From contig JAGVOC010000379.1 in the NCBI GenBank assembly GCA_020052975.1, forward strand, positions 1-21,442: a DNA stretch of 21,442 nucleotides, written 5' to 3'. Below the pieces are notes generated by a model. The model searched no databases. It saw nothing but the letters and a program-made list of their open reading frames with translations, and was not told where the DNA came from. Origin of the DNA: Desulfobacterales bacterium. Its GTDB lineage: Bacteria; Desulfobacterota; Desulfobacteria; Desulfobacterales; RPRI01. This document shows positions 7,281 through 14,056 of this stretch, one piece after another. Each line of letters opens with the position of its first letter. Positions within the stretch are counted from its first letter, which is position 1. Both the position numbers and the translations under genes were made by a program.

Positions 7281-7427
7281 TCGTAAAAAGTCAGAAAACG
7301 ACATTTTACTTGGCGGGAAATCCGCCTTAGGCGGACTCTCCCGCCGCCTGAAGTAAATTCAAGCGGTTCCACCTTCACCCCAGGCCGGGGCTTACTCGCC
7401 CTCGGCCTGAAGATGGACTTTTTACGA
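7281..7427 (-). repeat. Palindromic intergenic element with nested hairpins, overlapping the psd 3' end
   Basis: Outer arms TCGTAAAAAGTC (7281-7292) and GACTTTTTACGA (7416-7427) form a perfect 12-bp inverted repeat. Inside lies a two-tier hairpin: GGCGGGA (7312-7318) with TCCCGCC (7339-7345), enclosing TCCGCC (7321-7326) with GGCGGA (7330-7335). A second hairpin pairs CAGGCCG (7381-7387) with CGGCCTG (7403-7409), enclosing GGGC/GCCC. The element contains the psd stop codon and may also end transcription there. Confidence 0.75.
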
Positions 7428-8106
7428 GTCCATCATTTTCAAGATAACCTAAAATGGTTTCGCCTGCTTTCACCCTGTTTCCGACCTCGACACATATTTT
7501 TGCATCGGCCGGAAGATAAACATCAAGGCGTGATCCGAAACAAATAATACCGAACCGATCACCCTTGGATACGACATCTCCTTCTTGCAATCTGCATATT
7601 ATCCGTCTTGCAATAAGTCCGGCAATCTGTACCATGCAGATCTTTTTCCCCATATCCGTTTCTATAAAAACCGCATTGTGCTCATTTTCTTTTGAGGCTT
7701 TGTCAAGATTAGCAGAAAAAAATTTGCCGGGAGAATAGCTGATTTTTGAAACTCTTCCTTCGTGGGGAATCCTGTTAACATGAACGTTAAAAACAGACAT
7801 GAAAATGCTTATTTTTATGGACTTCCCTTCAAAAAAAGAGCTTTCATCAACAGGTCCGGCAATAATCACCCTGCCATCGGCCGGAGAAACAACAGCTCCT
7901 TCCTCCACAGGCGCAACCCTGTCCGGGTCCCTGAAAAAATAACAGATAAAAGCCGTTACCACAAGCCCGGCAATTGCAACGGAAGAAACTCCTGTCAGCG
8001 CAAAAACCGCTGTAGCAATAACAGAAGCTATTATAAAATAATACCCTGGTTTTGCAATAGAAAAGGCGGATTGATCATCCGTATCCGGCCTTTTTAAATC
8101 TTTCAT
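7375..8106 (-). CDS. psd: Phosphatidylserine decarboxylase, short (Gly-Ser) form
   Basis: This enzyme decarboxylates phosphatidylserine to phosphatidylethanolamine at the inner membrane. Two hydrophobic segments (residues about 22-56) anchor the N-terminus. SPADGRV and FMSVFNVHVNRIPHEG are family blocks, and FGSRLDVYLP (Gly191-Ser192) is the self-cleavage site where Ser192 becomes the pyruvoyl group; the GSR variant is typical of the short form. I start at ATG 8106 rather than the upstream GTG at 8151, because the first 15 codons look like leader. The last 17 residues (after GYLENDG) and the stop come from the palindromic repeat 7281-7427. The normal family end is near GYL, so this tail is an acquired extension. 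Confidence 0.92.
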   Translation of the reverse strand: MKDLKRPDTDDQSAFSIAKPGYYFIIASVIATAVFALTGVSSVAIAGLVVTAFICYFFRDPDRVAPVEEGAVVSPADGRVIIAGPVDESSFFEGKSIKISIFMSVFNVHVNRIPHEGRVSKISYSPGKFFSANLDKASKENEHNAVFIETDMGKKICMVQIAGLIARRIICRLQEGDVVSKGDRFGIICFGSRLDVYLPADAKICVEVGNRVKAGETILGYLENDGLVKSPSSGRGRVSPGLG

Positions 8107-8415
8107 TATTATGATCTCTGTTTTTATGTTGTCGGGTAAATACAGGATCACCCGGCTTTTTTTGGAGATAGTCCTGAAAATATAAAGAGATTGCCTCGCC
8201 CTCCGCTAATGCATTATAGCTGAATTATTTGCAATAACGACAGGTTACAAGCGCAATCTCGGTCAATATATACAATCCACGAATTTTATACCGTGTTCTT
8301 ATATCAAACATAACAACATTCTGTCAAATATAAGATAATTATTTTTTCCCCGAATTTAATAAGTCTGAAAAACCCCTTCTTTGTCATTCCAGCGAAAGTC
8401 CGCTGCGGCGGATTT
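8107..8415. other. Non-coding gap between psd and mltG
   Basis: Apart from the hairpin at 8131-8163, this gap holds a TATAAT hexamer on the minus strand (8214-8219), which could be the -10 of a psd promoter although no good -35 is visible. An 8-bp inverted pair (GAGATTGC near 8182 and GCAATCTC near 8254) is also present. The right end (about 8383-8415) is a short repeat beginning GTCATTCCAGCGAAAG with a TCCGC/GCGGA hairpin (8399-8412) that reaches the mltG stop codon. Confidence 0.4.
8131..8163 (+). terminator. Terminator-like hairpin on the plus strand, antisense to the psd leader
   Basis: GTCGGGT (8131-8137) pairs with ACCCGGC (8150-8156; one G-T pair) and is followed by seven T residues (8157-8163). 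No plus-strand gene lies upstream, so it would terminate antisense transcription. On the minus strand the same hairpin lies in the psd 5' leader without a T tract. Confidence 0.4.
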
Positions 8416-9456
8416 TCATGGGTCTGAATTTTCCTCTAAGTGAGGCTGTTTTTCCCTGCTACGCTGATATTTATTAACCGCCCTGTTGTGCTCTTTGAGG
8501 TTTGCCGAAAAGTAATGTGTCCCGTCATTTTTTGAAACGAAAAAAATATAAGGAGTTTCAGCCGGGTAAAGAGACGCTTTGATCGAATCGTATCCGGGGC
8601 TTGCAATAGGGCCGGGCGGCAGACCTTCTATTTGATATGTATTATAAGGGGTTGTTGCTGAAAGTTGCTTGCGGGTAATATTGCCGTCAAAGCTTTTTAT
8701 TCCGTATATTACTGTAGGATCAGTTTCAAGACGCATACCTTTTTTCAATCTGTTATGAAAGACCGACGAAATCAGTTCGCGTTCTTGTTTAACCCCGGTC
8801 TCTTTTTCAATTATGGATGCAAGAGTAATAATCTGATGTATTGAAAATCCGAGTTCTTTGGCCCTATCCTTCCATTCAGGTGTAAAAACAGCCCATAATC
8901 TTTCTACCGTGGCAGATATAATATCCTCAACAGATTCGTCTTTAGGGAAATAATAGGTATCAGGATACAGATAGCCTTCAAGAGATTCTGCCTCGATTCC
9001 TTGATTACTGACAAACGAAGGATCGGTTGATTTCTTGATGAAGTCTTTCTCTGTTCCTAAGCCGGCGCCTGACATAAGAGCGGCAATCTGGCGCAGGTTA
9101 TAACCTTCAGGAATGGTAACCTTATGAAGGTATGTTTTTCCTCTGACCATGATATCAAGAATCACAGCAGGCGGCATTGAAGATGAAAGCGCGTATTCCC
9201 CGGCTTTTATTTTTGTGTCACATCTTTTTATCAGGGCCAGCAGCTTGAACTTTATTGGATCTTTTATAATGCCTGCTTCACTTAAATTCGCGATTATTAC
9301 ATTGAATCCCTCCCCCTTGTCCACAGCCAGAATTTTTACAGTCATATCAATATCTGCCGGCTTTTTTGCATAGTCAAATATATCAAACAGAAGAAACAAT
9401 GCTGCAATGAAAACAAAAGATAATATCGACAGGGTTATTATAAGATATTTATTCAA
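8416..9456 (-). CDS. mltG: Endolytic murein transglycosylase MltG (YceG-like)
   Basis: MltG is an inner-membrane lytic transglycosylase that cleaves nascent glycan strands. An N-terminal membrane helix (YLIITLSILSFVFIAALFLLF) is followed by a LysM-like region (VTIPEGYNLRQIA) and the YceG domain. The catalytic glutamate lies in ASIIEKETG, and LETDPTVIYG, TPYNTYQIEGLPPGPIASPG and FFVSKNDGTHYFS are diagnostic. The frame is open to a TTG at 9531, but the first 25 codons include a heptad-repeat tract (encoding NQKPGI). I prefer the TTG at 9456, which has AGGA about ten bases upstream and puts the membrane helix at the N-terminus. The stop codon lies in a short repeat. Confidence 0.93.
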   Translation of the reverse strand: MNKYLIITLSILSFVFIAALFLLFDIFDYAKKPADIDMTVKILAVDKGEGFNVIIANLSEAGIIKDPIKFKLLALIKRCDTKIKAGEYALSSSMPPAVILDIMVRGKTYLHKVTIPEGYNLRQIAALMSGAGLGTEKDFIKKSTDPSFVSNQGIEAESLEGYLYPDTYYFPKDESVEDIISATVERLWAVFTPEWKDRAKELGFSIHQIITLASIIEKETGVKQERELISSVFHNRLKKGMRLETDPTVIYGIKSFDGNITRKQLSATTPYNTYQIEGLPPGPIASPGYDSIKASLYPAETPYIFFVSKNDGTHYFSANLKEHNRAVNKYQRSREKQPHLEENSDP

Positions 9457-9881
9457 AAATAAAATTCCTGGTTTCTGGTTTATCGTAAAATCCGGGAGTG
9501 AAAAGAACCTTGTTTTTATATAATATGCCAAGCCATGTTAAATTGTCAAAGATGTATTTTAAAAGCCAAAGAACAGTTTCTTATTATGATCCTTGATTAT
9601 ATCAACATTATGTTTTATAGTTTGACGGCTTTGCAAAAAGTCATTCTGCTGTGTTGCACTTCATCCCCGCCCTGTTGAATTCTCGCTGCGCGAGACGGCA
9701 GGGCCGATTCAACAGGGTGAATCATTGCAGCGTACCAGTAAGTACGTTTCATTCCTCAAGATTCGTGCGCCTTGCATAATGAACTTTTTACTTTGCTGTG
9801 TAAATTTCGACTTTTTAATAGAGCATCATAGTTTGTTTCAGAACAATTATCTGATTTATTCCAACATCCGGGAATAACTAC
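9457..9881. other. Divergent intergenic region between mltG and the radical SAM gene
   Basis: This region must contain the promoters of mltG (minus) and of the radical SAM gene (plus), but I see no convincing -35/-10 pair. A heptad tract (AACCAGAAACCAGG on the minus strand, 9466-9481) lies at the mltG end. The centre is occupied by the composite palindrome 9633-9791. Confidence 0.5.
9633..9791 (-). repeat. Composite palindromic element with an inserted hairpin
   Basis: Outer arms are 9633-9649 (GCAAAAAGTCATTCTGC) and 9774-9791 (GCATAATGAACTTTTTAC), complementary with one bulge. A core stem pairs CGTAC (9731-9735) with GTACG (9742-9746). A second perfect 11-bp inverted repeat, CCCTGTTGAAT (9670-9680) with ATTCAACAGGG (9707-9717), encloses TCTCGC/GCGAGA (9681-9686/9690-9695) and looks inserted. 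On the minus strand it shares AAGGCG, GAGGAAT and ACACAG blocks, in order, with the element at 17960-18104. Confidence 0.7.
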
Positions 9882-11048
9882 TTGAAATCAAAAGAAACTG
9901 AATCTTCGGAATATAAGGGTTTTGAACAGGGACCGATACGCCCTCCAAGCGAAGCCAATAGCCTTTTAATACGCGTTACAAGAAACTGCCCATGGAACCG
10001 TTGCGCCTTCTGTCCTGTATACAAAAGATCAAAATTTTCTCTCCGCCCTGTCGAACATGTCATTAAAGACATTGATTCAGTTCACAGGCATGTTGCAGCA
10101 TTGCTCCGGCTTGCCGACGAAGCGGAAAAAAGAGGCCGGATAGAGATTGATACTGCCGAACTAAGAATAAAACCTGAAGAAAGGCAGGCTTTTAATGCGG
10201 CATACCACTGGCTGGCTTGCGGAATGAAATCAATCTTTATTCAGGATGCAAACAGTCTGATAATCAAACCATCCGATCTTATTGAAATACTTCAACATCT
10301 TAAAAACTGCTTCCCCTGGGTTAAACGGGTTACCTCATACGCAAGATCCCATACAGTCGCGAGGATAAGCGACAGCGAACTATCTGCGATAAGGGCTGCC
10401 GGTTTAAACAGGATACATATTGGCCTTGAATCAGGCTCCGACAAAGTCCTTGAAATGGTGAAAAAAGGGGTGTCAAAAGAGACTCAGATAAAAGCGGGGC
10501 GGAAAGCAAAAAAAGCAGGATTTGAGCTGTCGGTATATGTCATGCCTGGTCTTGGCGGGATTAAATTATCAACTGATCACGCTCTTGAAACAGCGGATGC
10601 ATTAAATCAGATAAATCCGGACTTTATCCGCCTGCGTACGCTTGCGATTCCTGAAAATATACCTCTATATGCTGAGTATAAAGCAGGCCGTTTTGAAAAA
10701 TGCAGCGATGTAATTATGGCAAAAGAAATCTTGCTGTTTATAGAGAATCTTAACGGAATAAACAGCATCATTAAAAGCGACCATATTTTAAACCTTTTTG
10801 AAGACGTAGAAGGAACTCTTCCCCGGGACAAAGAAAAAATTATTAATGTTCTGAGGACATTCCTTGACATGCCGCCAAAAAGTCAAATAACGTATCAGAT
10901 CGGAAGGCGGCTTGGAATTTTTTCACGTTTATCTGATATGCAGAATAACCAAATGCTTGAAAATGCCGAAAAGGCATGCATAAGTCTTGGTATAACTCCG
11001 GAGAATGTTGATAAAGTTGTTGATGAACTTATGCAGAGATTTGTATAA
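9882..11048 (+). CDS. Radical SAM protein with atypical CX4CX2C motif
   Basis: This 388-residue cytosolic protein resembles B12-independent radical SAM enzymes. NCPWNRCAFCPVYK near residues 33-46 gives a CX4CX2C cysteine spacing instead of the canonical CX3CX2C. IRAAGLNRIHIGLESGSD, YVMPGLGG and RLRTLAIPENIPLY are typical radical SAM core strands. The C-terminal 100 residues are helical (FEDVEGTLPRDKEKI). Translation likely starts at TTG 9882, with GGGA about nine bases upstream. It is transcribed away from mltG and lies 145 bp before korD, separated by repeats, so an operon link is uncertain. I recognise the superfamily but no assigned function; a methylthiolation or anaerobic biosynthetic role would be speculation. 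Confidence 0.85.
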   Translation: MKSKETESSEYKGFEQGPIRPPSEANSLLIRVTRNCPWNRCAFCPVYKRSKFSLRPVEHVIKDIDSVHRHVAALLRLADEAEKRGRIEIDTAELRIKPEERQAFNAAYHWLACGMKSIFIQDANSLIIKPSDLIEILQHLKNCFPWVKRVTSYARSHTVARISDSELSAIRAAGLNRIHIGLESGSDKVLEMVKKGVSKETQIKAGRKAKKAGFELSVYVMPGLGGIKLSTDHALETADALNQINPDFIRLRTLAIPENIPLYAEYKAGRFEKCSDVIMAKEILLFIENLNGINSIIKSDHILNLFEDVEGTLPRDKEKIINVLRTFLDMPPKSQITYQIGRRLGIFSRLSDMQNNQMLENAEKACISLGITPENVDKVVDELMQRFV

Positions 11049-11056
11049 AGAAGAAA

Positions 11057-11191
11057 AGGATTCGAGGGGTCAAGGGGTCAAGGAGTCGAGTGGGAAGGCA
11101 TGAGGCTAAAGATAAGAAGCGTTAGTCGATATTAGATATTCGATGTCCGAAATTCGAATCCTAAACTATAAACCAGGAACCAGGAACCAAC
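11057..11191 (+). repeat. Short tandem repeat cluster (GGGGTCAA, TCGATATT, CCAGGAA units)
   Basis: Successive blocks are TCGAGGGGTCAAGGGGTCAA with a period of about 8, AAGGCATGAGGC, ATATTAGATATTCGATGTCC and finally ACCAGGAACCAGGAACC with a 7-nt period (11171-11187). The last AGGA falls where the korD ribosome binding site should be. Confidence 0.7.
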
Positions 11192-11193
11192 GT

Positions 11194-11400
11194 ATGGGTA
11201 AGAAGCCTAAACTGAAAGAACATCGGATAAACAGGAACTGGTGCAAGGGATGTGGTATTTGTGTGCATTTCTGCCCGAAAAATGTGCTTGAACTCGACTC
11301 GGAGGAAAAAGCAATTGCGGCAAGACCGCAGGATTGCATAGCATGCAAGCTTTGCGAACTAAGATGTCCTGATCTTGCCATAGAAATAATCACTGAATAG
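11194..11400 (+). CDS. korD: 2-oxoacid:ferredoxin oxidoreductase, delta (ferredoxin-like) subunit
   Basis: This small bis-[4Fe-4S] subunit relays electrons from the TPP site to ferredoxin. Two complete CX2CX2CX3CP motifs are visible: CKGCGICVHFCP and CIACKLCELRCP. The open frame extends to 11143 through a repeat tract, but MGKKPKLKEH at 11194 is the natural start, giving 68 residues as usual for KorD. The upstream AGGA at about 11182 belongs to the last CCAGGAA repeat unit, so the repeat itself may supply the ribosome binding site. korA starts 9 bp downstream. Assignment to 2-oxoglutarate rather than another 2-oxoacid rests on the similarity of the A and B subunits. Confidence 0.9.
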   Translation: MGKKPKLKEHRINRNWCKGCGICVHFCPKNVLELDSEEKAIAARPQDCIACKLCELRCPDLAIEIITE

Positions 11401-11409
11401 GGCTATTAT

Positions 11410-12561
11410 ATGAATGAAAAGAATGTAAAATTTGTTCAGGGAAACGAAACCTGCGTGGAAGCGGCATTATATGCCGGACTCAATTTTTTTGCCGGCTATC
11501 CGATAACGCCTTCCACAGAAATAGCCGAACATCTTTCGGTAAGGCTCCCTCAGACAGGCGGCCGGTTTCTCCAGATGGAAGATGAAATTGCATCAATTTG
11601 TGCAATCATTGGAGCATCTTTGACCGGCAATAAAGTCATGACAGCCACGAGCGGCCCCGGTTTTTCACTTATGCAGGAGGCCCTCGGCTATGCGGTTATG
11701 GCTGAAATTCCCTGCGTGATCGTAAATGTCCAGCGCGGGGGGCCTTCAACAGGCAACCCTACCCATGTGAGCCAGGGTGATGTAAACCAGGCCAGATGGG
11801 GAACTCATGGAGATCATGCCATAATCGTTCTTACCGCATCGAATCACCAGGATGTATTCTCCGTGACAGTTGATGCGTTCAACATGGCCGAAACTTACAG
11901 GACTCCTGTTATCCTTCTTTTCGACGAAATCATAGGGCACATGCGGGAACGCTTGGTAATCCCTGAGAAAGGAGAGCTTCCTATTGTTGAGCGGCTCAGG
12001 ACTTCCGTAAAAAGAGGGGTTGATTATCATCCCTACCTCCCGCGGGAAGACGGCCGCCTCCCGATGTCGGACTTCGGCGGAATCCACAGGTATAATGTAA
12101 CAGGTCTTTTTCATGACATGTGGGGATTCCCATCAAGCGACCCGGCTATTGTTCACGGTCTTCTCCGCCATCTTGTCGATAAAATCATGAACAATGAAAA
12201 CACCATTGCAAGGTACAGGGAATATTTTCTTGAGGATGCAAGGACTGTTTTTGTTTCATACGGCTCTTCGGCACGCTCTGCCCTTCATGTGGTTAAAAAC
12301 AGGAGAGCAAGGGGAGAGAGCCTCGGGCTTCTTGAACTCCAGACACTGTGGCCCTTTCCTGCCCAGATTGTGCGGGAAAAATGCGCCAATGCAAAATGCG
12401 TAATAGTAGTTGAAATGAATATGGGACAGGTGCTTCAACAGGTTAAAATGGCCGTTGACGAACCTGAAAATGTATTTCTTGCAAACCGTATCGACGGGGC
12501 GCTCATAACTCCGACCGATATAAGAAACATAATGCGGCTGATCCAGGGTATGGGAGTATAG
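11410..12561 (+). CDS. korA: 2-oxoglutarate:ferredoxin oxidoreductase, alpha subunit
   Basis: This is the pyrimidine-binding half of the TPP-dependent oxidoreductase that interconverts 2-oxoglutarate plus CoA with succinyl-CoA, CO2 and reduced ferredoxin. Residues near the N-terminus show GNETCVEAALYAGLNFFAGYPITPSTEI, with the GYPITPSTE motif. LQMEDEIASICAIIGASLTG carries the conserved glutamate that activates TPP. VNVQRGGPSTGNPTHVSQGD is also typical of KorA. The 383-residue length matches the family. It lies between korD (9 bp) and korB (3 bp) in one operon. A related substrate such as 2-oxoisovalerate (VorB) is possible. In anaerobes the enzyme can run in the reductive direction. Confidence 0.93.
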   Translation: MNEKNVKFVQGNETCVEAALYAGLNFFAGYPITPSTEIAEHLSVRLPQTGGRFLQMEDEIASICAIIGASLTGNKVMTATSGPGFSLMQEALGYAVMAEIPCVIVNVQRGGPSTGNPTHVSQGDVNQARWGTHGDHAIIVLTASNHQDVFSVTVDAFNMAETYRTPVILLFDEIIGHMRERLVIPEKGELPIVERLRTSVKRGVDYHPYLPREDGRLPMSDFGGIHRYNVTGLFHDMWGFPSSDPAIVHGLLRHLVDKIMNNENTIARYREYFLEDARTVFVSYGSSARSALHVVKNRRARGESLGLLELQTLWPFPAQIVREKCANAKCVIVVEMNMGQVLQQVKMAVDEPENVFLANRIDGALITPTDIRNIMRLIQGMGV

Positions 12562-12564
12562 AAC

Positions 12565-13368
12565 ATGGCAATAAAAGATTACATAAGAGAGAGATTCTTT
12601 CCCCACATGTGGTGTCCGGGATGCGGTCACGGCATTGTTTTAAACGGCCTTATAAGAGCCGTTGAACAGCTTGGAATAGATAAGAGTGATATTGTGATGG
12701 TTTCAGGCATAGGATGCTCATCAAGGATTTCCGGCTATGTTGATTTTCACACCCTCCATACGGTTCATGGCCGGGCACTTGCCTTTGCAACAGGGATAAA
12801 AATGAGCAGGCCTGAACTTAATGTCATTGTTCCGATGGGTGACGGGGACGCCCTTGCGATAGGCGGAAATCATTTCATACATGCTGCGCGCCGTAACATA
12901 GACATGACCGCAATAATCATGAATAACCGGATATACGGGATGACAGGGGGGCAGTTCTCACCTCTTTCAGGTTACGGAACACTTGCAACAACAGCTCCTT
13001 ACACAAATATCGACCATTCATTTGATATTGTTAACCTTGCAATAGCCGCAGGCGCGACCTTCGTGGCACGCACGACAACATATCACGCCCAGCAGCTTCC
13101 TGATATTATTAAAGAGGCTGTTACTCACAAGGGTTTTTCGGTGGTTGAAATTCTCTCCCAGTGTCCGACTTACTTTGGGAGAAAAAACAAGGAAGGCAGC
13201 GCTGCTGAAATGATGGAGCATATGAAGGATAATACAACTCCGATCGGTTCAAAGGCAAAGCAGGAGAATCAGAGTCTCATTGAGAGAGGTATTTTCATAA
13301 AAAAAGATATGCCTGAGTATTGCAGCGAATACGGCAAAATCATCGAAAGGGCGATGAAGGGGAAGTAA
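12565..13368 (+). CDS. korB: 2-oxoglutarate:ferredoxin oxidoreductase, beta subunit
   Basis: This is the TPP-diphosphate and magnesium-binding half of the enzyme. WCPGCGHGIVLNGL near the N-terminus is the KorB signature. GDGDALAIGGNHFIHAARRN followed by IIMNNRIYGMTGGQFSP is the TPP/Mg2+ motif (GDGD...NN). FATGIKMSRPELNVIVPMGDG precedes it. The 267-residue length is usual. The ATG at 12565 is 3 bp after the korA stop, with GGGAG inside the last korA codons as ribosome binding site, so expression should be coupled. The GGK-rich 3' end carries the korC ribosome binding site. Confidence 0.94.
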   Translation: MAIKDYIRERFFPHMWCPGCGHGIVLNGLIRAVEQLGIDKSDIVMVSGIGCSSRISGYVDFHTLHTVHGRALAFATGIKMSRPELNVIVPMGDGDALAIGGNHFIHAARRNIDMTAIIMNNRIYGMTGGQFSPLSGYGTLATTAPYTNIDHSFDIVNLAIAAGATFVARTTTYHAQQLPDIIKEAVTHKGFSVVEILSQCPTYFGRKNKEGSAAEMMEHMKDNTTPIGSKAKQENQSLIERGIFIKKDMPEYCSEYGKIIERAMKGK

Positions 13369-13370
13369 TC

Positions 13371-13916
13371 ATGGAAAGAATCAGAATTGTATTTTCGGGT
13401 TCCGGCGGTCAGGGAGTGATTACCGCCTCTATAATAATTGCCGAAGCAGCCGTGCTTTATGAAAACCTTGTTGCAGTTCAGTCCCAGTCTTACGGAGCTG
13501 AAGCGAGAGGCGGAGCAACAAAGTCCGATGTGCTAATATCAGATTCCGAAATAAATTTCCCCAAGGTAACGCATCCCAATATTCTTGTCTGCCTGACCCA
13601 GGAAGCATATCATAAATTCTCACCCATTATCCGCCCCGGTGGTCTCCTTATTACCGATACCCGCTTTGTAAAAACTCATAAAAAAGTCGATGCGCGCCAG
13701 AGAGAACTTCCAATGTATCAGACAGTCATTGATCAGATAGGAAAACCGGTTGTTTTCAATATATGCATGCTCGGAGCCGTAATCGGGATAACGGAAATAG
13801 TAAGGCCCGAATCCATAATGAAGGCGCTTGAGAAAAGAGTCCCGGCCGGCATGATAGAAATAAACAGGAAAGCTCTTGAGCTTGGGATAAAACTTGGCGA
13901 GCCGTTTAAGGCATAA
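13371..13916 (+). CDS. korC: 2-oxoglutarate:ferredoxin oxidoreductase, gamma subunit
   Basis: This is the fourth subunit of the complex, corresponding to the gamma domain of pyruvate:ferredoxin oxidoreductase. The N-terminus MERIRIVFSGSGGQGVITAS contains the G-x-GGQG motif, and QSQSYGAEARGGATKSDV is the second diagnostic block. The open frame begins at 13320 inside korB, but ATG 13371 gives the correct N-terminus, lies 2 bp after the korB stop and has GGGGAAG as ribosome binding site. The 181-residue length is typical. The order D-A-B-C is complete and intact here. The next 124 bp are heptad repeats, with hemW beyond. Confidence 0.94.
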   Translation: MERIRIVFSGSGGQGVITASIIIAEAAVLYENLVAVQSQSYGAEARGGATKSDVLISDSEINFPKVTHPNILVCLTQEAYHKFSPIIRPGGLLITDTRFVKTHKKVDARQRELPMYQTVIDQIGKPVVFNICMLGAVIGITEIVRPESIMKALEKRVPAGMIEINRKALELGIKLGEPFKA

Positions 13917-14056
13917 GGAACTGGTTCCTGGTTTCTGTTTTGTAGTTTCTGGCTAAATCATAGATCAGAAACCAGAGATCAGAAACCAGAGAACAGAAAC
14001 CAGAGACCATAAACCATAAACCAGAGACCAGAGACCATAAACCATAAACCATAAAC
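13917..14056 (+). repeat. Heptad repeat cluster, head-to-head (GTTTCTG then CCAGAGA / CCATAAA)
   Basis: The first part (13920-13953) carries the complementary form, CTGGTTTCTG-like. The second part (13965-14056) is a long run of CAGAAAC, CCAGAGA, CCATAAA and ACCATAA units with exact 7-nt phasing. Because 7 is not a multiple of 3, each CCATAAA run places TAA stops in all three frames. hemW coding begins directly at its right edge. Confidence 0.85.
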
